64,000 nucleotides of DNA, taken from contig NC_043740.1 of assembly GCF_004337985.1 (NCBI RefSeq), forward strand, positions 2,252,874-2,316,873, given 5' to 3'. The translations under genes were made by a program, and so were the position numbers. Numbering within the stretch: the first letter of the stretch is position 1; each line of letters begins with the position of its first letter. This document shows positions 46,294-58,849 of this stretch, in pieces. The notes beneath the pieces are model-generated. The model did not search any database. It was not told the DNA's origin and was given only the letters and a program-made list of their open reading frames with translations. The stretch is from Pyricularia pennisetigena. Taxonomy: Eukaryota; Ascomycota; Sordariomycetes; Magnaporthales; Pyriculariaceae.

Positions 46294-48741
46294 GGCTCTT
46301 GGGCGTTGTTTGGGTACAGCTGTTCTGAGGAATCTCTCTGCTTGAATGATTGGGGTCGCAAGCCATGCAAAGTTGAGCGGAATCTGAGAGTTGGTTGGGA
46401 AGAGGTGGTGTCAGGGCAGTGCAGTGGAAAGCGAGAGACATGAAGGCAGAAAGAAATAGACGATAAAATATGTTCAATGAATTGAAAACAGCATGGGAAC
46501 CCTGCCTCCCGTCTGTGAGGAATGAAGGTGATAGTGATGATGCGGGAGTGAGTTGTCCACCAACATTAAGTGGTAATGGTTTCTTCCCGAAAAGCTGAGC
46601 CGACAAGCCATGCCCTTTTTACCAACCTATTTACCCTGACTTGGGTACTTATCAGTCTAGGATGTGACAATTTTGCCCACAAAATCTAGGCACATACAGT
46701 AACTTGCCCCATTCCCTCCAGGCCTACCGGTAGTCCTCCGCTTGGGGTTTCCTCTTGGCGGTTTCTTGGATTCCGGATCCGGCCCTGATTACTACTTGAT
46801 GCCTTGCTGAATGTAAACTAATGCAGATTCATCAACCTGCATGATAATTTGGGATAGTTGTGTGGTCATTTGGTTGGAAAGTGGGTTGTTTCTTCTTTTC
46901 CTTCTTCTTCTTATTGTCTTTCTCCTCCCTTGCTCCCTGTTGTGACCCTTGTTTTCGTTGGTCGAGGGCAGTTAATTCCGCGCCAACGAATATTAAGGGA
47001 ATTTGAATGATGATGAAAAGAGGAAAGACCAACCAGGGGGGTTGCAGAATCTCACAACTACCCTTACCTTACCCTCTGACGTGGGGTACGCATTTTGTTT
47101 GTTGTTCGTAAAACTGCAGCGGGAAGGTAGCTACAGTTCACTTCCGGAATATTACCCAGGTGTGCAATATTGAACTGTTGGCTACCAGGTATGGTTTCTA
47201 TCCTCCCCGTCCAATCGAAAGCCAGGTACGTGTAAGCTCCAAGATTACCTGGTAGTCCAGACCACTCTACTCGGTACTATCCCTGGGTTAGTAGGTAAGG
47301 CTCGGCAAGATGGAAAGGCTGCTGGACGCATCGGGTAAACGAACGCCCCTTAGTACCTTCCTCCTTGTCTTTTTTTTTTTTTTTCTTCTTCTTTTTTTCC
47401 TGGTTACTAAGTGTCCATCGCCCAAGTCGGATGATTAAGAACATGTCATGTTGTAAAGAGTATTTTGCTCTAATAACACCTCCCGAACCAATCTTGGTAA
47501 CAAGGAACAATCCAATACCAACCCACGAATAAGGCCCCTGGAAATTGGGTCCCACCGAATGCACGGCAGGTGGCCGCTATGTGCCTCCTTGGTTGCACAA
47601 CAATGTCGTGTTTCTCTTTAAAATCATCCAATGGATGCATCCCCAAACTTGAAATCGTACTTTCCAAATTGGTCTGTGTCCCAAAGCTCTATCCTAAGCG
47701 ACCCCGGCTGCATGGAGAAAGTCGGGCAAAATCCAGGATAATCAGTCATTCTCTTTTCTTTTTGATTTTCGTCAGCAACGGGCCGCTTTTTCGATGGGGA
47801 ACAAAACTGAACCAAACATGATTGATTGGCGGCCGAGCTTTGGAACCAAAACCAAAGAGGCCTAGCTGGCGGTATAACGCTGGGGTTTTATTGCTATTGT
47901 TGCTCTATTTGACATGCTGCTATACGGAGTACGTCTTGGGAGGTTCTTTATAGGTCCTGTTCTCGCACAAGAAAAAAAATACCTCCCCAAAGAGGCAAAC
48001 CATGCGGCAATGTGGCATAAATTCCCACATAATCAAACTACAGTAGATATTACCGTACATGGACCTCGCGTCACGGCGTCACCCCCGACCCTTCCAAATG
48101 CGGGGAACCGTCTTTGGCTTATAAAGACAACGACTTTAATCCGTGAATGCTATTCTTTAATTTGAGCCAGTTAGGAGCGACTGGAGCGGTAGCAGCCGAA
48201 TCGCTAGCAAGCTCACTGGACGAACCGATTCTCCTGTTTGGTCGGTGTATACCTGTAAGCAATTGCGGCAGTTTGACCATAGACCAATCATGTCGACAGA
48301 ATTTCACTCGGAACACACGCGGAACTGAGCCACATGGTGCCCTTGAGAAACTCAATCCACTGTGCGCTGTCCCGGCCTTGACCATGGGGACATGCAATGA
48401 GTCAGGGGCCTGACAGTTCTCGGTGAGTTGTTGAGAACTCGCTCGCTTGAGCTCAGCGGGTATCGGTGGGTCTCTCTACCGCTTTGTCAGTGAATAAACC
48501 ACTCGAAGTCAACGCAACTCTTGTTTACCCTCTTCAAAGGACCCGGCCATCCCGCAGAGGGGAGAAAAAGAGGCCCGAATCGACTTGTGCTTTGTATTTG
48601 CCCATTCAGAGATGCTTGAACTCCTATGTCGCCTGGCACTGATACTGGTGCTTGTCGTACATTTCTCGGCAGCCCATGGGTGCACAATTGGATCGAGCCA
48701 CTCACAGGATGGGGAAGCTAGAACCTCGAGCCTTTACGCTG
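46294..48741. other. Intergenic region upstream of the FAD monooxygenase
   Basis: 2.4 kb with T-rich tracts (for example 47371-47384) and only short ORFs without domains. No gene supported. Confidence 0.5.
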
Positions 48742-50648
48742 TCATAGCTTGTCTAGAGATTCCAACTTCACCATTGAATATGGCATTATTTCGCGGTCCG
48801 CCTGAAAGTGTAGCCCCCGCGACAGGCCCAGCTGTTGTGACTGCTGTAGCAGCCTCCTCAATCTACGGTCGCGCATTTCAGTGGCGTCATGATATCGGCC
48901 CGTGGATGTGTAAAGGCGCTCGAGGTTTGCCAGCATACGTTCACAGCAGCTTTCGTTCTGATACCCCGTAGCACCCTCGACCTGTGCAGCGGCGGCAAGA
49001 AATGCCTGCTCCGCTCGAATCCAGTCTTTCTTGGCGACCAGTATATGTCCGAGGGCTGCATGTTGCGAGGCAACGGCCCAAGGGCCGAGGCATGCAAATT
49101 CGGCGAATGAGGTTTCGAACAGGATCTTCTCGGCGCGTGCATATTCGCCCTTCTCACAAGCGACAAGAGATGAGGTTATGCGCATCCGCAGGAGCAAGCC
49201 CTGCAACGGAGGTGTACCACTCGCATGCGCTGGCATAAGCGCCAACGTCTGACGTAGACTCACCTCCTGGGCCTCCAGATTCCGACGGCGAGAGGGAGAT
49301 GACACGGTGTCAAAGTGGTCCCGGTAAGCTTCGAGCACGCCAAAGTTTGTCGCGGATGGGCAGCATCTGTCGAACTCTGCGACAATGAGCATGAAGGCGC
49401 GGTCAAGAACTTCTTCGTCAGTCCCCACATCCATGTCGCGAAACTGCTGCCATATGATGTTCATGACATGAGTTGGGCCCAGGATTCGCAAGGTCTGCTC
49501 GCCAATGTACTCAACCAGGACGGCCCAGAGTTGGCGATTTTGGAGCAGCTCGAGCTTGCGTGACAGCCGCAGCATACGACTGATGAGAAGTGGCGCCTCC
49601 TCTCGCACGATTTCTTGTAGAGACTCAAAGGCCGGATTTAATGTACCAAAAACCTTGACGTCCTGCTTCGTAGCCATGCCCGAGGCCACAACCTCAAGTC
49701 TGGTCCAGGTGTCAAGCAAAAGCGAATCGGCGGTGCCTCCCTTCCGGCTCTGGATGCGCCCAAAGGCATCATAGAACCATGTACCAGCTGCGAATGAGCC
49801 GCCAATATATGATCTCACTGCGTGGAGAAGCCTCTCTGCATCTATGACTGGACCTGGGAGGCCGAGAGTGGGCCTTGGCGAACTCGGTTCGGTGGTTGTA
49901 ACGCATTGCCATGAACTGCTCACTGGCTCCGGCGAAGGTGTGCGTACGTGGACGACAGTAGCCGAAGTTCGACGTCCCCTGGAGAGCCGGCGGGTACCAG
50001 TGCTGCCGGCACTGCAACGGGACTCTGGCGAACCGCCTTCGGGTGACCTGGAGACCGATGATTTGTATGTGGTAGCCGTTTCGTCAGATGGCAGATCGCC
50101 TTCCTTGAAGCGATCTAGAACGATTTTGTTGCGTTGCAGGTAGCGTTTCATGCGACGCTGGTCGACCTTGTGGCCGCGTACGACAAACTCTGTCTCCTTG
50201 TTATCACTCTGGCGTTCTTTCTGCGCTTGAAGCATCACGAGGACCTCTTTTGCCTTGAACTTTTTGTCCAGACCCCAGTTCTTGATGCGGGTCTTGTACA
50301 TCCTCGCCCTGGACAGCGCAGGTATGTTAATAAATCGACCAGAAATGACATGGTTAGATGGAGCGGGATGGGAGAGGGGCTATTTCCGTACGTGGCAGAA
50401 AAATTATGCTCCCGCTCCATTATTTCCATTGTATCCTTCAAAGTCTTATTCTCCTCCCTGTACAACCTGGTGATTATAGGCCGCAGCTCAGCCCACCGAT
50501 CCTGGGCAGGCCAAGGCTGAGGCGTGGCCAGTGCATTCAGCTGTGAAGTGCCGTTTTCGATCCTCTCATCAGCATGCATTGGCGCATGCGATGCACGTGC
50601 GGACGGCATCCCAGCCTTGGCCATGGCTGCGACGGTGGGCATCGTCAT
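48742..50648 (-). CDS. Clr5-domain protein
   Basis: Two exons (50392-50648, 48742-50308; donor GTACGG, acceptor TCCAG) give 607 residues. Residues about 48-110 form a Clr5 domain: WAELRPIITRLYREENKTLKDTMEIMEREHNFSATARMYKTRIKNWGLDKKFK, reconstructed across the intron. The linker is rich in Ser/Arg/Pro. The C-terminal 400 residues are helical, with TPR-like alternation (PLQGLLLRMRITSSLVACEKGEYARAEKILFE, ASQHAALGHILVAKKDWIRAEQAFLAAAAQ). Clr5 was named from fission-yeast silencing; in filamentous fungi these proteins form large, poorly studied families thought to bind DNA through the N-terminal domain. Function here is not known. The ATG at 50648 was chosen as the one that begins the open frame before the domain. 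Confidence 0.85.
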
Positions 50649-52099
50649 GTCTGCGAGTGATTGATAAACTGCCGGCCGTCAGTGGTTTACTTGCAGACCA
50701 ATTGGGATCTTCAATCCTTGGCCACCAACAACACTAGCTTCAAGGTATGTAATGATGCTGCTTTCATATTTGATTGTGCCTTGGGCCAGAAATTGTGCAG
50801 CAGATAAATGGTCTGCAGCCAAAGTATTAAAGGGGGCCGACCGATGGATTAACCAACGATTGGTGGGTTGGGTTGGGCGATGCCCTTTACAGTGAAGTGA
50901 CAAGGAGCGCGCAGAAGAAGATTGCGGAATGGAGAGGAAGAAGTAAAAAGTCCGGGTTGTGACGAAGAGGCAAACTGAGACTAGGCTGGGCCTAGGTAGA
51001 GAGGGCGGTGCGTCGGATCGGGGGTATGATTTGTTCGCTTTTTTTTTTCTTTTTTTTTTTTCCTTTTTTCTTTTTTGCCGCACGTCAATCCATTACAGTT
51101 CGGTTCAGGTCAGGACAAGTCAGGTCACGTCTCTAGGTCAAGTCCCGTCGGCATGGTTCTGTTGAGCTTGGAAAAAGGAGGGAGAACACAACCCCCCCTT
51201 TCATCCTAGCGCAGCCGGTGAACCAGACCAGCCGAGACTAGGCTAGGTTTAAAGGCACACATATAAACACACCTAGCACACCTTTGTAATTGGGTGACCG
51301 AGGACCGATTTCGAGATTGATTGGACCTTCACCAAGAAATCATTTCTAGGGTCCCGAGTCAAAGTGGGACTTGATTAGACTCATTCCCCATGTACGAAAC
51401 CGGCCGCATTTCCTCATACGGGCATCACGTGCGCCCAAACTAGTTTGAACTCCACTTGCAGCCGAATTGATTTGAGTCCCTCAATCTTGAATACCTACGC
51501 CTAATACCTGCCAGCTGTTATTTTCAAGTAAGGATTCCCCAGGTGGGCTCCCCACATGGCTTGTATGCCGTACTCACGTCTTACTTTTCTCAGGTGGGAG
51601 GGTGAAAAGGTGGCATGGGGGTAATGCGTTCCCAAACGCGACGGCTTAGCGTCGGCTATGCTATCGACACTAGTGCTTTCAGATCTGGCAGCAGAGGCGG
51701 GATCGGGCAGTCAGTCCTGTCCATCATCCGTTGGCGAGGTTAAGCTCAATTTAGAGGCCGCCCCGCTTGCTTAGTCTATTCTGACAGAGAGGGAGGGGTG
51801 AGTGTGTGGTGGTACCAGAGCTAGATCCATTCCCAATCACCACTTGAGTTAACGCGCCACTTTTCCCACCCCGCCCCTAAAGCGCGTCAACTCGCGTGTT
51901 TTTTGGACAAAACGCGTAGAGTAGTAAATTCAATTTGGGCTTTCGGTGCTACCTCTTCTGGGTAGATCACCAACGTTGATGAAATTCTTTGTTGCATAGC
52001 TGGAACAAAAACTGAAAAAAAGGCCATAACCAAGGCCTAACATTTAATATCATACATATTGACTTTTTTTCAAACTTCTGCTGGCCCATAACAATCGTC
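50649..52099. other. Divergent intergenic region between the Clr5-domain gene and PRI2
   Basis: 1.45 kb, with a T-rich tract at 51040-51075 and many AGGTCA/GGTCAGG-like short repeats near 51100-51145. The last 150 bases before PRI2 include CGCGT motifs (ACGCGT at 51911-51916, plus CGCGTG at 51893-51898), reminiscent of MluI cell-cycle boxes of yeast replication genes. Confidence 0.45.
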
Positions 52100-53767
52100 A
52101 TGCTCAGGCAAGACTTTAATCGACAAGACGCCAAACGGCGCAATGTCACCGACCACCGCAAGAAGCAGTTCGCCGACCCGGCCTACAAGGCGACCGAATA
52201 CCCTCACCGCATGAACTTTTACACCATCCCACCCACGGCCGACATAACGCTGGAGCAATTCGAGCAGTGGGCCATCGACCGACTTCGCATCCTCGCCGAG
52301 CTCGAGGCCTGCAGCTTCCGCAACAAGACGCCGCAGGAGACGGCGCTGCACATGAAGCCCCTGCTGGACAAGTACCTCCCGCTCGAGGCCAACAGCTCGG
52401 CCTCCACGCAACTGCACGCGCAAAGGCAAAAGGACCACTATGGACACTTCATCCTGAGACTGGCTTTCTGCTCCACAGAGGACTTGAGGAGGAGGTTCGT
52501 CAGGGTCGAGACCATGCTTTTTCGGATGCGGCTAGCCGCAGACGACAGCAAAGAGCGTGCGGCCTTCATTGCTTCTCTGGACGGCCTGGACTGGGAGCCC
52601 GTTCCGGAGGATGAGAGGAGAAGTCTGTCGGCAGAGCTTGCCGCAGTTGCAGGATGGAAGAAGGAGTCTGCCGGTGACGACGAGACGTGGTGCAAAGTCG
52701 ACTGGGAGAGGGTACCGGACCTCGTAGAAGGCAGAAGGGTATTGCTGAAGGGCGGCAAGGCTTACGTCCCTGCAAAGGAGCAGACAAGCATGGTAGTCAC
52801 TGAGTTTACTTCGCGGTTGGAAAAGGCACTCGAGGTACGTCTCTATGGGCTATAAGGTCTTTGAAAACACCTTTTTGATTGTCTTGAAGACTAACATTTT
52901 TTACCTATAGCTCACTGCCCGCGCCCTTCCCCGACTCGACGAAGACGACCGCCTAACTCCGATCCTGAACCACCTTTCCAAGAACTTCATCACTCCAGAC
53001 GCATCATACGGCAGTGGCGGCGACGACCAGGCCGCGCCAGGGTCTGAACTGACAGCTGCGAACGTAGACAAACTCTCCGCAGAGCATTTCCCGCTTTGCA
53101 TGCAACACCTGCACCGCTCGCTGCGTCGTGACTCTCACCTCAAGCACTTTGGCCGTCTACAGTACTCTCTATTCCTAAAGGGCATCGGCCTTTCTCTTGA
53201 GGAGTGCTTGGTGTTCTGGCGCTCTGCCTTCAACAAGATCACGGATGATACCTTCAACAAGGAATATAGGTATAACGTCAGGCACGTCTACGGTGACGTG
53301 GGTGGCGACGCCAACAGGAGAGGCCGCGGTTACAGTCCGTTCAGCTGCCAGAAGATCTTGATAGAACACCCGCCTGGTCCTGGTGAGGCGCACGGGTGTC
53401 CGTACCGCCACTTTAACTTGGAGAACCTGACGGCGCTGCTGCAACAGGTTGGCATCAACGACCGTTCGGTTCTGAACGGTGTAAGGGAAGACAAAGAGAA
53501 GCAAAAGTTCCATATGGCGTGCAACAGGTATGTTTATTTACTCTTGTCTGTCTCATTTCTCGTCTTTAGTTCCTGCGAATGCTAACTTCTGTTCAAAGAG
53601 TCTTTGAGTATGTTCACAAGAACGAGATCAGACGCGCCAAGGATGAGGGCATCATGACAGTGGCGCAGCTCGAAACCATAGTGCATCCCAACGAATACTT
53701 TAAGCGCAGCTATCTGCTCAAACATCTTGATAGTAACAGGGATGGTGATGTAAAGATGGATGGCTGA
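52100..53767 (+). CDS. PRI2: DNA primase large subunit
   Basis: Three exons (52100-52834, 52911-53527, 53599-53767) encode 506 residues. The N-terminal domain starts MLRQDFNRQDAKRRNVTDHRKKQFADPAYKATEYPHRMNFYTIPPT, the PRI2 pattern. The C-terminal iron-sulphur domain has four ligand cysteines at about 308 (PLCMQHLH), 391 (PFSCQKIL), 408 (HGCPYRHF) and 449 (HMACNR), with spacing close to the yeast protein. It is the regulatory subunit of the polymerase alpha-primase complex that starts Okazaki fragments in the nucleus. The second intron has two possible acceptors two bases apart; only the first (exon from 53599) keeps the frame into RVFEYVHKNEIRRA. The protein ends DSNRDGDVKMDG. Confidence 0.96.
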
Positions 53768-54397
53768 AAAGGCTACAAATCGGGAAATTGTATTCGCGGC
53801 AAACACGGATTGGGTAGGTGACAATTTGGTTTGATGTCAGGCGCTTGGTGTTAAAGGCGTTCGCGTCGGGTAATTTATGTTTGGAGGAAAATACCCGTCG
53901 CCATTTAGCGAGTTGGACAGGGAGTCCTTCTGTATTACTTTAAGACGAGGAGGCATACATGAACATGAAATTATCTTAATAAGAATATAATGTTTGAAAC
54001 CCTGCTGATCTAGGCTGCAGCCGAAGGCTTGTGTAGTGGGTGAGGCAGTCGTATCGTGTGCAATTTCCAAGAATAAAACAACGGAGCACCTCCAGTTTAG
54101 GTGTAGGCCAGGGAACTTTGGCCGATGTTGCTCGAAGTACAATAGGCAAATAGTCGGTAGGGACGCAGCGCACATTAGACGATATGCGCCATAAGGCTAG
54201 ACCATGATACTGATGGTTACAGTTGAACGGCGGATTAGCGCCCTCCGCTGCACAATCGAATGAAAGACGATAAATATAGCGACACGAGGGTAATCCTATT
54301 TACCCTTATCGCGTGGGGAGTGTCGCTTCTTATGCTTTTGTCTAGCCGAAAAGAGTCTACCGCAAAAGTACACCATCTGATCTCCATCCCTCTTTGT
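53768..54397. other. Intergenic region between convergent PRI2 and guanylate kinase
   Basis: 630 bases holding the two 3' ends. No gene or structured element recognised. Confidence 0.5.
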
Positions 54398-55400
54398 CTA
54401 CTGTGCTGGCGATTGGTAGACAAACTCGTCGAGCTCCTTGAAAGTCTTCTCCAGGTCATCGTTGACAAGGACCTTGTCAAACTTCTCCGTCTTGGACCAG
54501 GCGAGCTCCTCCTTGGCGCGGCTCAGGCGCTGGTTGACGCTGTCCTCGCTCTCGGTTCCGCGACCCCGCAGGCGCTTCTCGAGCTCCTCCTCCGACGGCG
54601 GGGCAATGAAGACGTAGCGGGCTGATATGCTAGACTTCTTGACCTGCTTGACACCCTCCATCTCAATGTCGAGCACCACGACCTTGCCCTTGGCAGTCTG
54701 TTCCTCGATGGTGGCCTTGCTGGTACCGTAGTTGTTGCTGCCAAACTGGGCGCTGTTGTAGCAGAAATTAAGAGGAGTATGGGTTAGCAATGCTTTTTTT
54801 TTTTTTTTTTTTTTTTTTTTNNNNNNNNNNNNNNNNNNNNNNNNNNNNNNNNNNNNNNNNNNNNNNNNNNNNNNNNNNNNNNNNNNNNNNNNNNNNNNNN
54901 NNNNNNNNNNNNNNNNNNNNNNNNNNNATTTTTGTAAAATGCGCCGGGTAGACATCTATCTATACGCCTGCCAGAAAATCAAGGCTCCATCCCAAGTAAG
55001 CTTGGGGGGTGGGCACATACTGCTCGACAAACTTGTCCTCGGCAATCAGGGCCTGGAATTGCTCCTTGGTAACGAAGTGGTAATGCACACCGTCCTGCTC
55101 GCCCGGACGCGGCGCGCGCGTTGTGTGCGACACGGAAAGGGTGAAGGTATCCGGGTGACGCTGGAAGAGCATCTGGATCAGGGTGCCCTTGCCGACGCCG
55201 CTGGGGCCGCAGATGACCAGGGGACGGCGGTCGGTTGGTTGCGTTGAGGACATTCTCGCGGTTGTAAAACTCGGCGGCGACGACGAAGACGCGGGACGGG
55301 TTATGTGTCTAGGCAGGTTGCGAAAGGGCGTGGTGTTACAGCCGTTGCGAAGGAGCGACGACGCGGGGCGGAACAAGCCCGGCAATCCCAGTTTCGACAT
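54398..55400 (-). CDS. GUK1: Guanylate kinase, intron interrupted by assembly gap
   Basis: Exon 1 is 55021-55400 (or 55021-55253 with the internal ATG) and exon 2 is 54398-54752. The product is 244 residues from the first ATG or 195 from the second (M50), the latter the usual size. The P-loop GPSGVGKGT follows directly. The GMP-binding region is [20 protein letters not shown], then [42 protein letters not shown] across the splice, and a lid with [17 protein letters not shown]. It phosphorylates GMP to GDP in nucleotide supply. The 268-base intron (54753-55020) includes 107 N and a T28 run. The first 49 residues are Arg/Ser-rich with no acidic residue, like a mitochondrial presequence, so two isoforms from alternative starts are plausible. 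Confidence 0.93.
54821..54927. other. Assembly gap (107 N)
   Basis: Undetermined bases begin directly after a T28 run inside the guanylate kinase intron. The true length is unknown. Coding exons on both sides are complete. Confidence 0.98.
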
Positions 55401-56838
55401 GCCCCGCGCGCGGGATCTCTGAGGCAGGGACCGGTGCCCGCCCTGCAGGATAGCGGAGGGAGGGGTGGTGCAAAAGGGAGCTAGGGCGGTACCTTACTGC
55501 ACGACCTAGCTAGCAAATGGTGATGGGGGAAACAGAAGAGGACTGAGTAATTTGACGTCACGTGGAAGCTTTGGTTTGACGTTCAAGTCGAGAACGTTGT
55601 TGATTGGCTTGGAGGTCAGGGTTGCCGGTTTACCGTTTCAAAGTAATTACACAATGCCTGGAGCCTCGACAAATTATTCTTGGCATGTGCATTTGGTCTG
55701 TAATACGGCGTGGTTATCAACTGACAATCGCCATAAAGCACTTGGGGTCCGATCTTTTTCATGATGAAGAACCAAGAAACATCTAAGACTCCACCATACC
55801 GCCGCATCTTTTCGTGAATAAGCTTATGAGAAAGGCAGTCGAGCTACTTCATACGTTCCAAGTCAGGGAGTACAAGAAACAGCCTCCCAAATAGATGTAA
55901 AAAATGTCGCCCTACCGAGGTCGTAAAGGTTTACATCTAATGTACCGATCCCGTAGGGTGCATACCTTACCTACGAAGTGGGTGTGCTGCACACAAAAAC
56001 AGATGATAAGAATTTGAGGGACTTTTTTTTTGTTTTAGTGCTCTGTAGACCTTGTCCTCCACCTGAATAGGTGATGGGCTACCCTTTGATCATTAGCCAA
56101 GGTATTAATCCCATTTCAACCCAGTCTCATGATCGCGATCTCACTTCGTACATGGGCATGGCGGGGACGAGAGAAGCAATTAACGTCTTCTCAAAGTAGG
56201 GTAGACACAGGTGCTGGTATTATCTCACGGCCCATGTCGCAATGCCGAGGAGCTCTGTGGGTCCGTTTTGACACCGTTGCGCACTGTACCAATCAGCGCA
56301 GGCCAAAGTCTTGGTTTACTGTGTAATGACGCACGTACGATACCACAGCGCCGTCACCTCGACCCCCTGCAAGGACCCCTTACAGTACAGCCCGCGAAAA
56401 GCTGCTCGTTGAGATGGCGCAGCAGTCATCACAGTACTATTTCTAGAACTAAATGGGTGACTGCATCTCACTGCCCATCGATCCCTGGCTGATATATTTT
56501 TTTTTAACAAAGTCAAAAGAAAGATTCGGACAAATGAGCGACCCCGCTTCGGTCGTCGTGGCTTCTTCCATATAACTAACGCCCGACTGGGCCGAGTGCC
56601 GTTGATTCCATCATTTGTGCTATCTTCTCCAGTTTTGTTTCACAAAGAAAAATTAAGACGGCCAACGCTGCCAAGGGTTGATCAACTGGCAAGCTTTCCA
56701 CAGTAGCTCTTGGACACAGCGAGTGCAACCGCCAAAGTGGTTGTTCCGGCACTATCTTAGCCCCCACGCCGGATTTTTGTTTCATCCGCCCGGTGTCTCT
56801 GCGCAAAGAAACAAATAGAGCTGCAGAAACCTAGTTGC
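55401..56838. other. Divergent intergenic region between guanylate kinase and sterol acyltransferase
   Basis: 1.4 kb, no supportable gene. The ORFs are short and mutually overlapping. Confidence 0.5.
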
Positions 56839-58849
56839 ATGCTTCTGCCTCGCATTATCAACCTGCCGCCCACCATCAAGACCATGTCAACCACATCAGC
56901 AGAGCTCCCGAATGGAGCAAACGGCCGAGTTAATGACCACGATCATGTCCTTCGACCCCGTCCGCGCAAGCCGCTGCATTCGCAACTGTCCCAAATCAGC
57001 AACGCTTCAGATACCGGTAGTACCTTTGATACTTCGGAGCAAGGCGCAAGTATCAGGTAAGCTTTTGTCGGGTGCATTGATTATACTTGCCCTCTGTCGG
57101 CTGGTGTCTCGACCCGTTGGACCATACATATCATGATTCATCAAATCACACAAAACTAATCCTCTCTCCCGGCATAGTAGTGGTCGATCAACGCCGGTCC
57201 CCGAGGACGCTCCGCCGTCGGTTAAAATCCTATCCACGGCGCGCCAGCAGGTACGGCGAGAACAACGTGAAATCCAGCGCACCCGTCGACGCCTGTTCCC
57301 CACGACGGACTTCGAGTCTCGTTTATCCCATCTCGACCCGAACAGCGACTACCGGGATTTCCATGGCTTCTTCAACCTATTCTGGATTGGGCTTGCCATC
57401 ATGGCCATCACAACCATGTTGCGCAACATAAAAGACACGGGGTATCCTATGAGAGTTCAGATCTGGGGATTGTTTACCGTAAAGGTTTGGGAGCTCGCGT
57501 TGGTTGATGCAGCCATGGTACTGAGTACATATGTTTCCCTGCCGCTGCATCGCCTCTTCCGCGCTGCCCCCGCCGGTTCTTGGTTGACCTGGGCCCGTGG
57601 CGGTATGGCTATAATGAGCATCTATGAGGTTTTGTGGATGGCCCTTTGGGTTGCCACCCCTTTCCTCCTTGACTGGACTTGGACTGCACAGGTATTTCTG
57701 TTGCTGCACACCATGGTGCTTCTGATGAAGATGCACTCATATGCCTTTTACAATGGCCATCTTTCAGAGACCGAGAAGCGATTGCGCGCTCTTGACAACC
57801 CTTCAACAGCGTCCAAAGCACCGGCATACCTCTATCCTAGCGAGAACAAGGTGGCCAGTCCTAAGCGCACAACGGCTCCCAAATTTTTCCGAGACAAGAC
57901 AGACGAACCAAGCGGACCTCTCGAGGCTGCCAAGCTCTCAAATGACGTGGACGATCGTGTGGGAGGCGACTGGCACGTCGACGGTGAGGACGATGACATT
58001 TCGCAGCTGCGTGAGGACCTTGCGCGTGAGCTGACCAGTCCTATGGGAAACACGGCCTACCCGCGCAACTTAACATGGTCCAACTACGTCGACTATCTTC
58101 TCTGTCCTACACTGTGCTACGAACTCGAATATCCTCGCACCGAAAAGGTTGACTGGCAATCACTCATTAGCAAAATCATCGCAGTCTTTGGTTGCATCTT
58201 TCTTCTGACCATCGTCAGCGAAGAATTCATCCTGCCTGTCCTGATCGAATCGTCCCAGCGACTCTCTGTTCCAGGAACATCGGCATCTGAAACCATTCTG
58301 ATCCTGTGCGAGACGGTCTCGTGGCTCCTCTTTCCGTTCATGGTTACATTTTTGCTTGTCTTCTTGGTCATCTTTGAGTATGTGCTGGGTGCATGCGCCG
58401 AGATTACACGTTTTGCAGACCGGCGCTTTTTCGCCGACTGGTGGAACAGCACCGATTGGATGGAGTTCTCTCGCGAGTGGAACGTGCCCGTTCATGCATT
58501 CCTCAGGAGGCATGTCTATGGCGCAAGCAGGCCGCACATTGGCAAGCCATATGCGACTGTTATCACCTTTCTGATCAGCGCCATCGGTCACGAGATTGTC
58601 ATGGCTTGCATTACAAAGAAGCTGAGGGGTTACGGCTTTGTGTGCCAGATGTTGCAGCTGCCGATCTTTGCACTGCAGCGTACAAAGTGGATCAGAGGAA
58701 AGCACACAGCCAACAATGTGTTCTTCTGGTGCTCCATGATCATGGGCCTTAGCATGGTGAGTTACCCAATCGCGACATGATATGACCATTATTCGAAGCG
58801 CTGACATGTTATTCGGTGACAGATGTGCTCCCTATATGTGCTGATATAG
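56839..58849 (+). CDS. Sterol O-acyltransferase (ARE1/ARE2-like, MBOAT family)
   Basis: Three exons (56839-57056, 57178-58756, 58823-58849) encode 607 residues from the first ATG; a second ATG at 56884 would remove 15. The last exon has only nine codons (MCSLYVLI and stop) and restores the conserved C-terminus. The catalytic FYxDWWN motif appears as FFADWWN (490-496), and the catalytic histidine is H544 in ISAIGHEIVMA. Several membrane helices (FFNLFWIGLAIMAITTML, IIAVFGCIFLLTIVSEEFI) and a polar loop of about 100 residues with KLSNDVDDRVGGDWHVDGEDDDI are seen. It esterifies ergosterol with fatty acyl-CoA at the ER for storage in lipid droplets. The acceptor of intron 1 could be 57177 or 57180, a one-codon difference. 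Confidence 0.93.

Noticed and set aside
48440..48465. GCTTGAGCTCAGCGGGTATC resembles the conserved end of the ITS2/28S rRNA junction read in reverse (two differences in 20).
   Set aside because: No flanking rRNA or ITS sequence follows on either side, so it is most likely a chance match.
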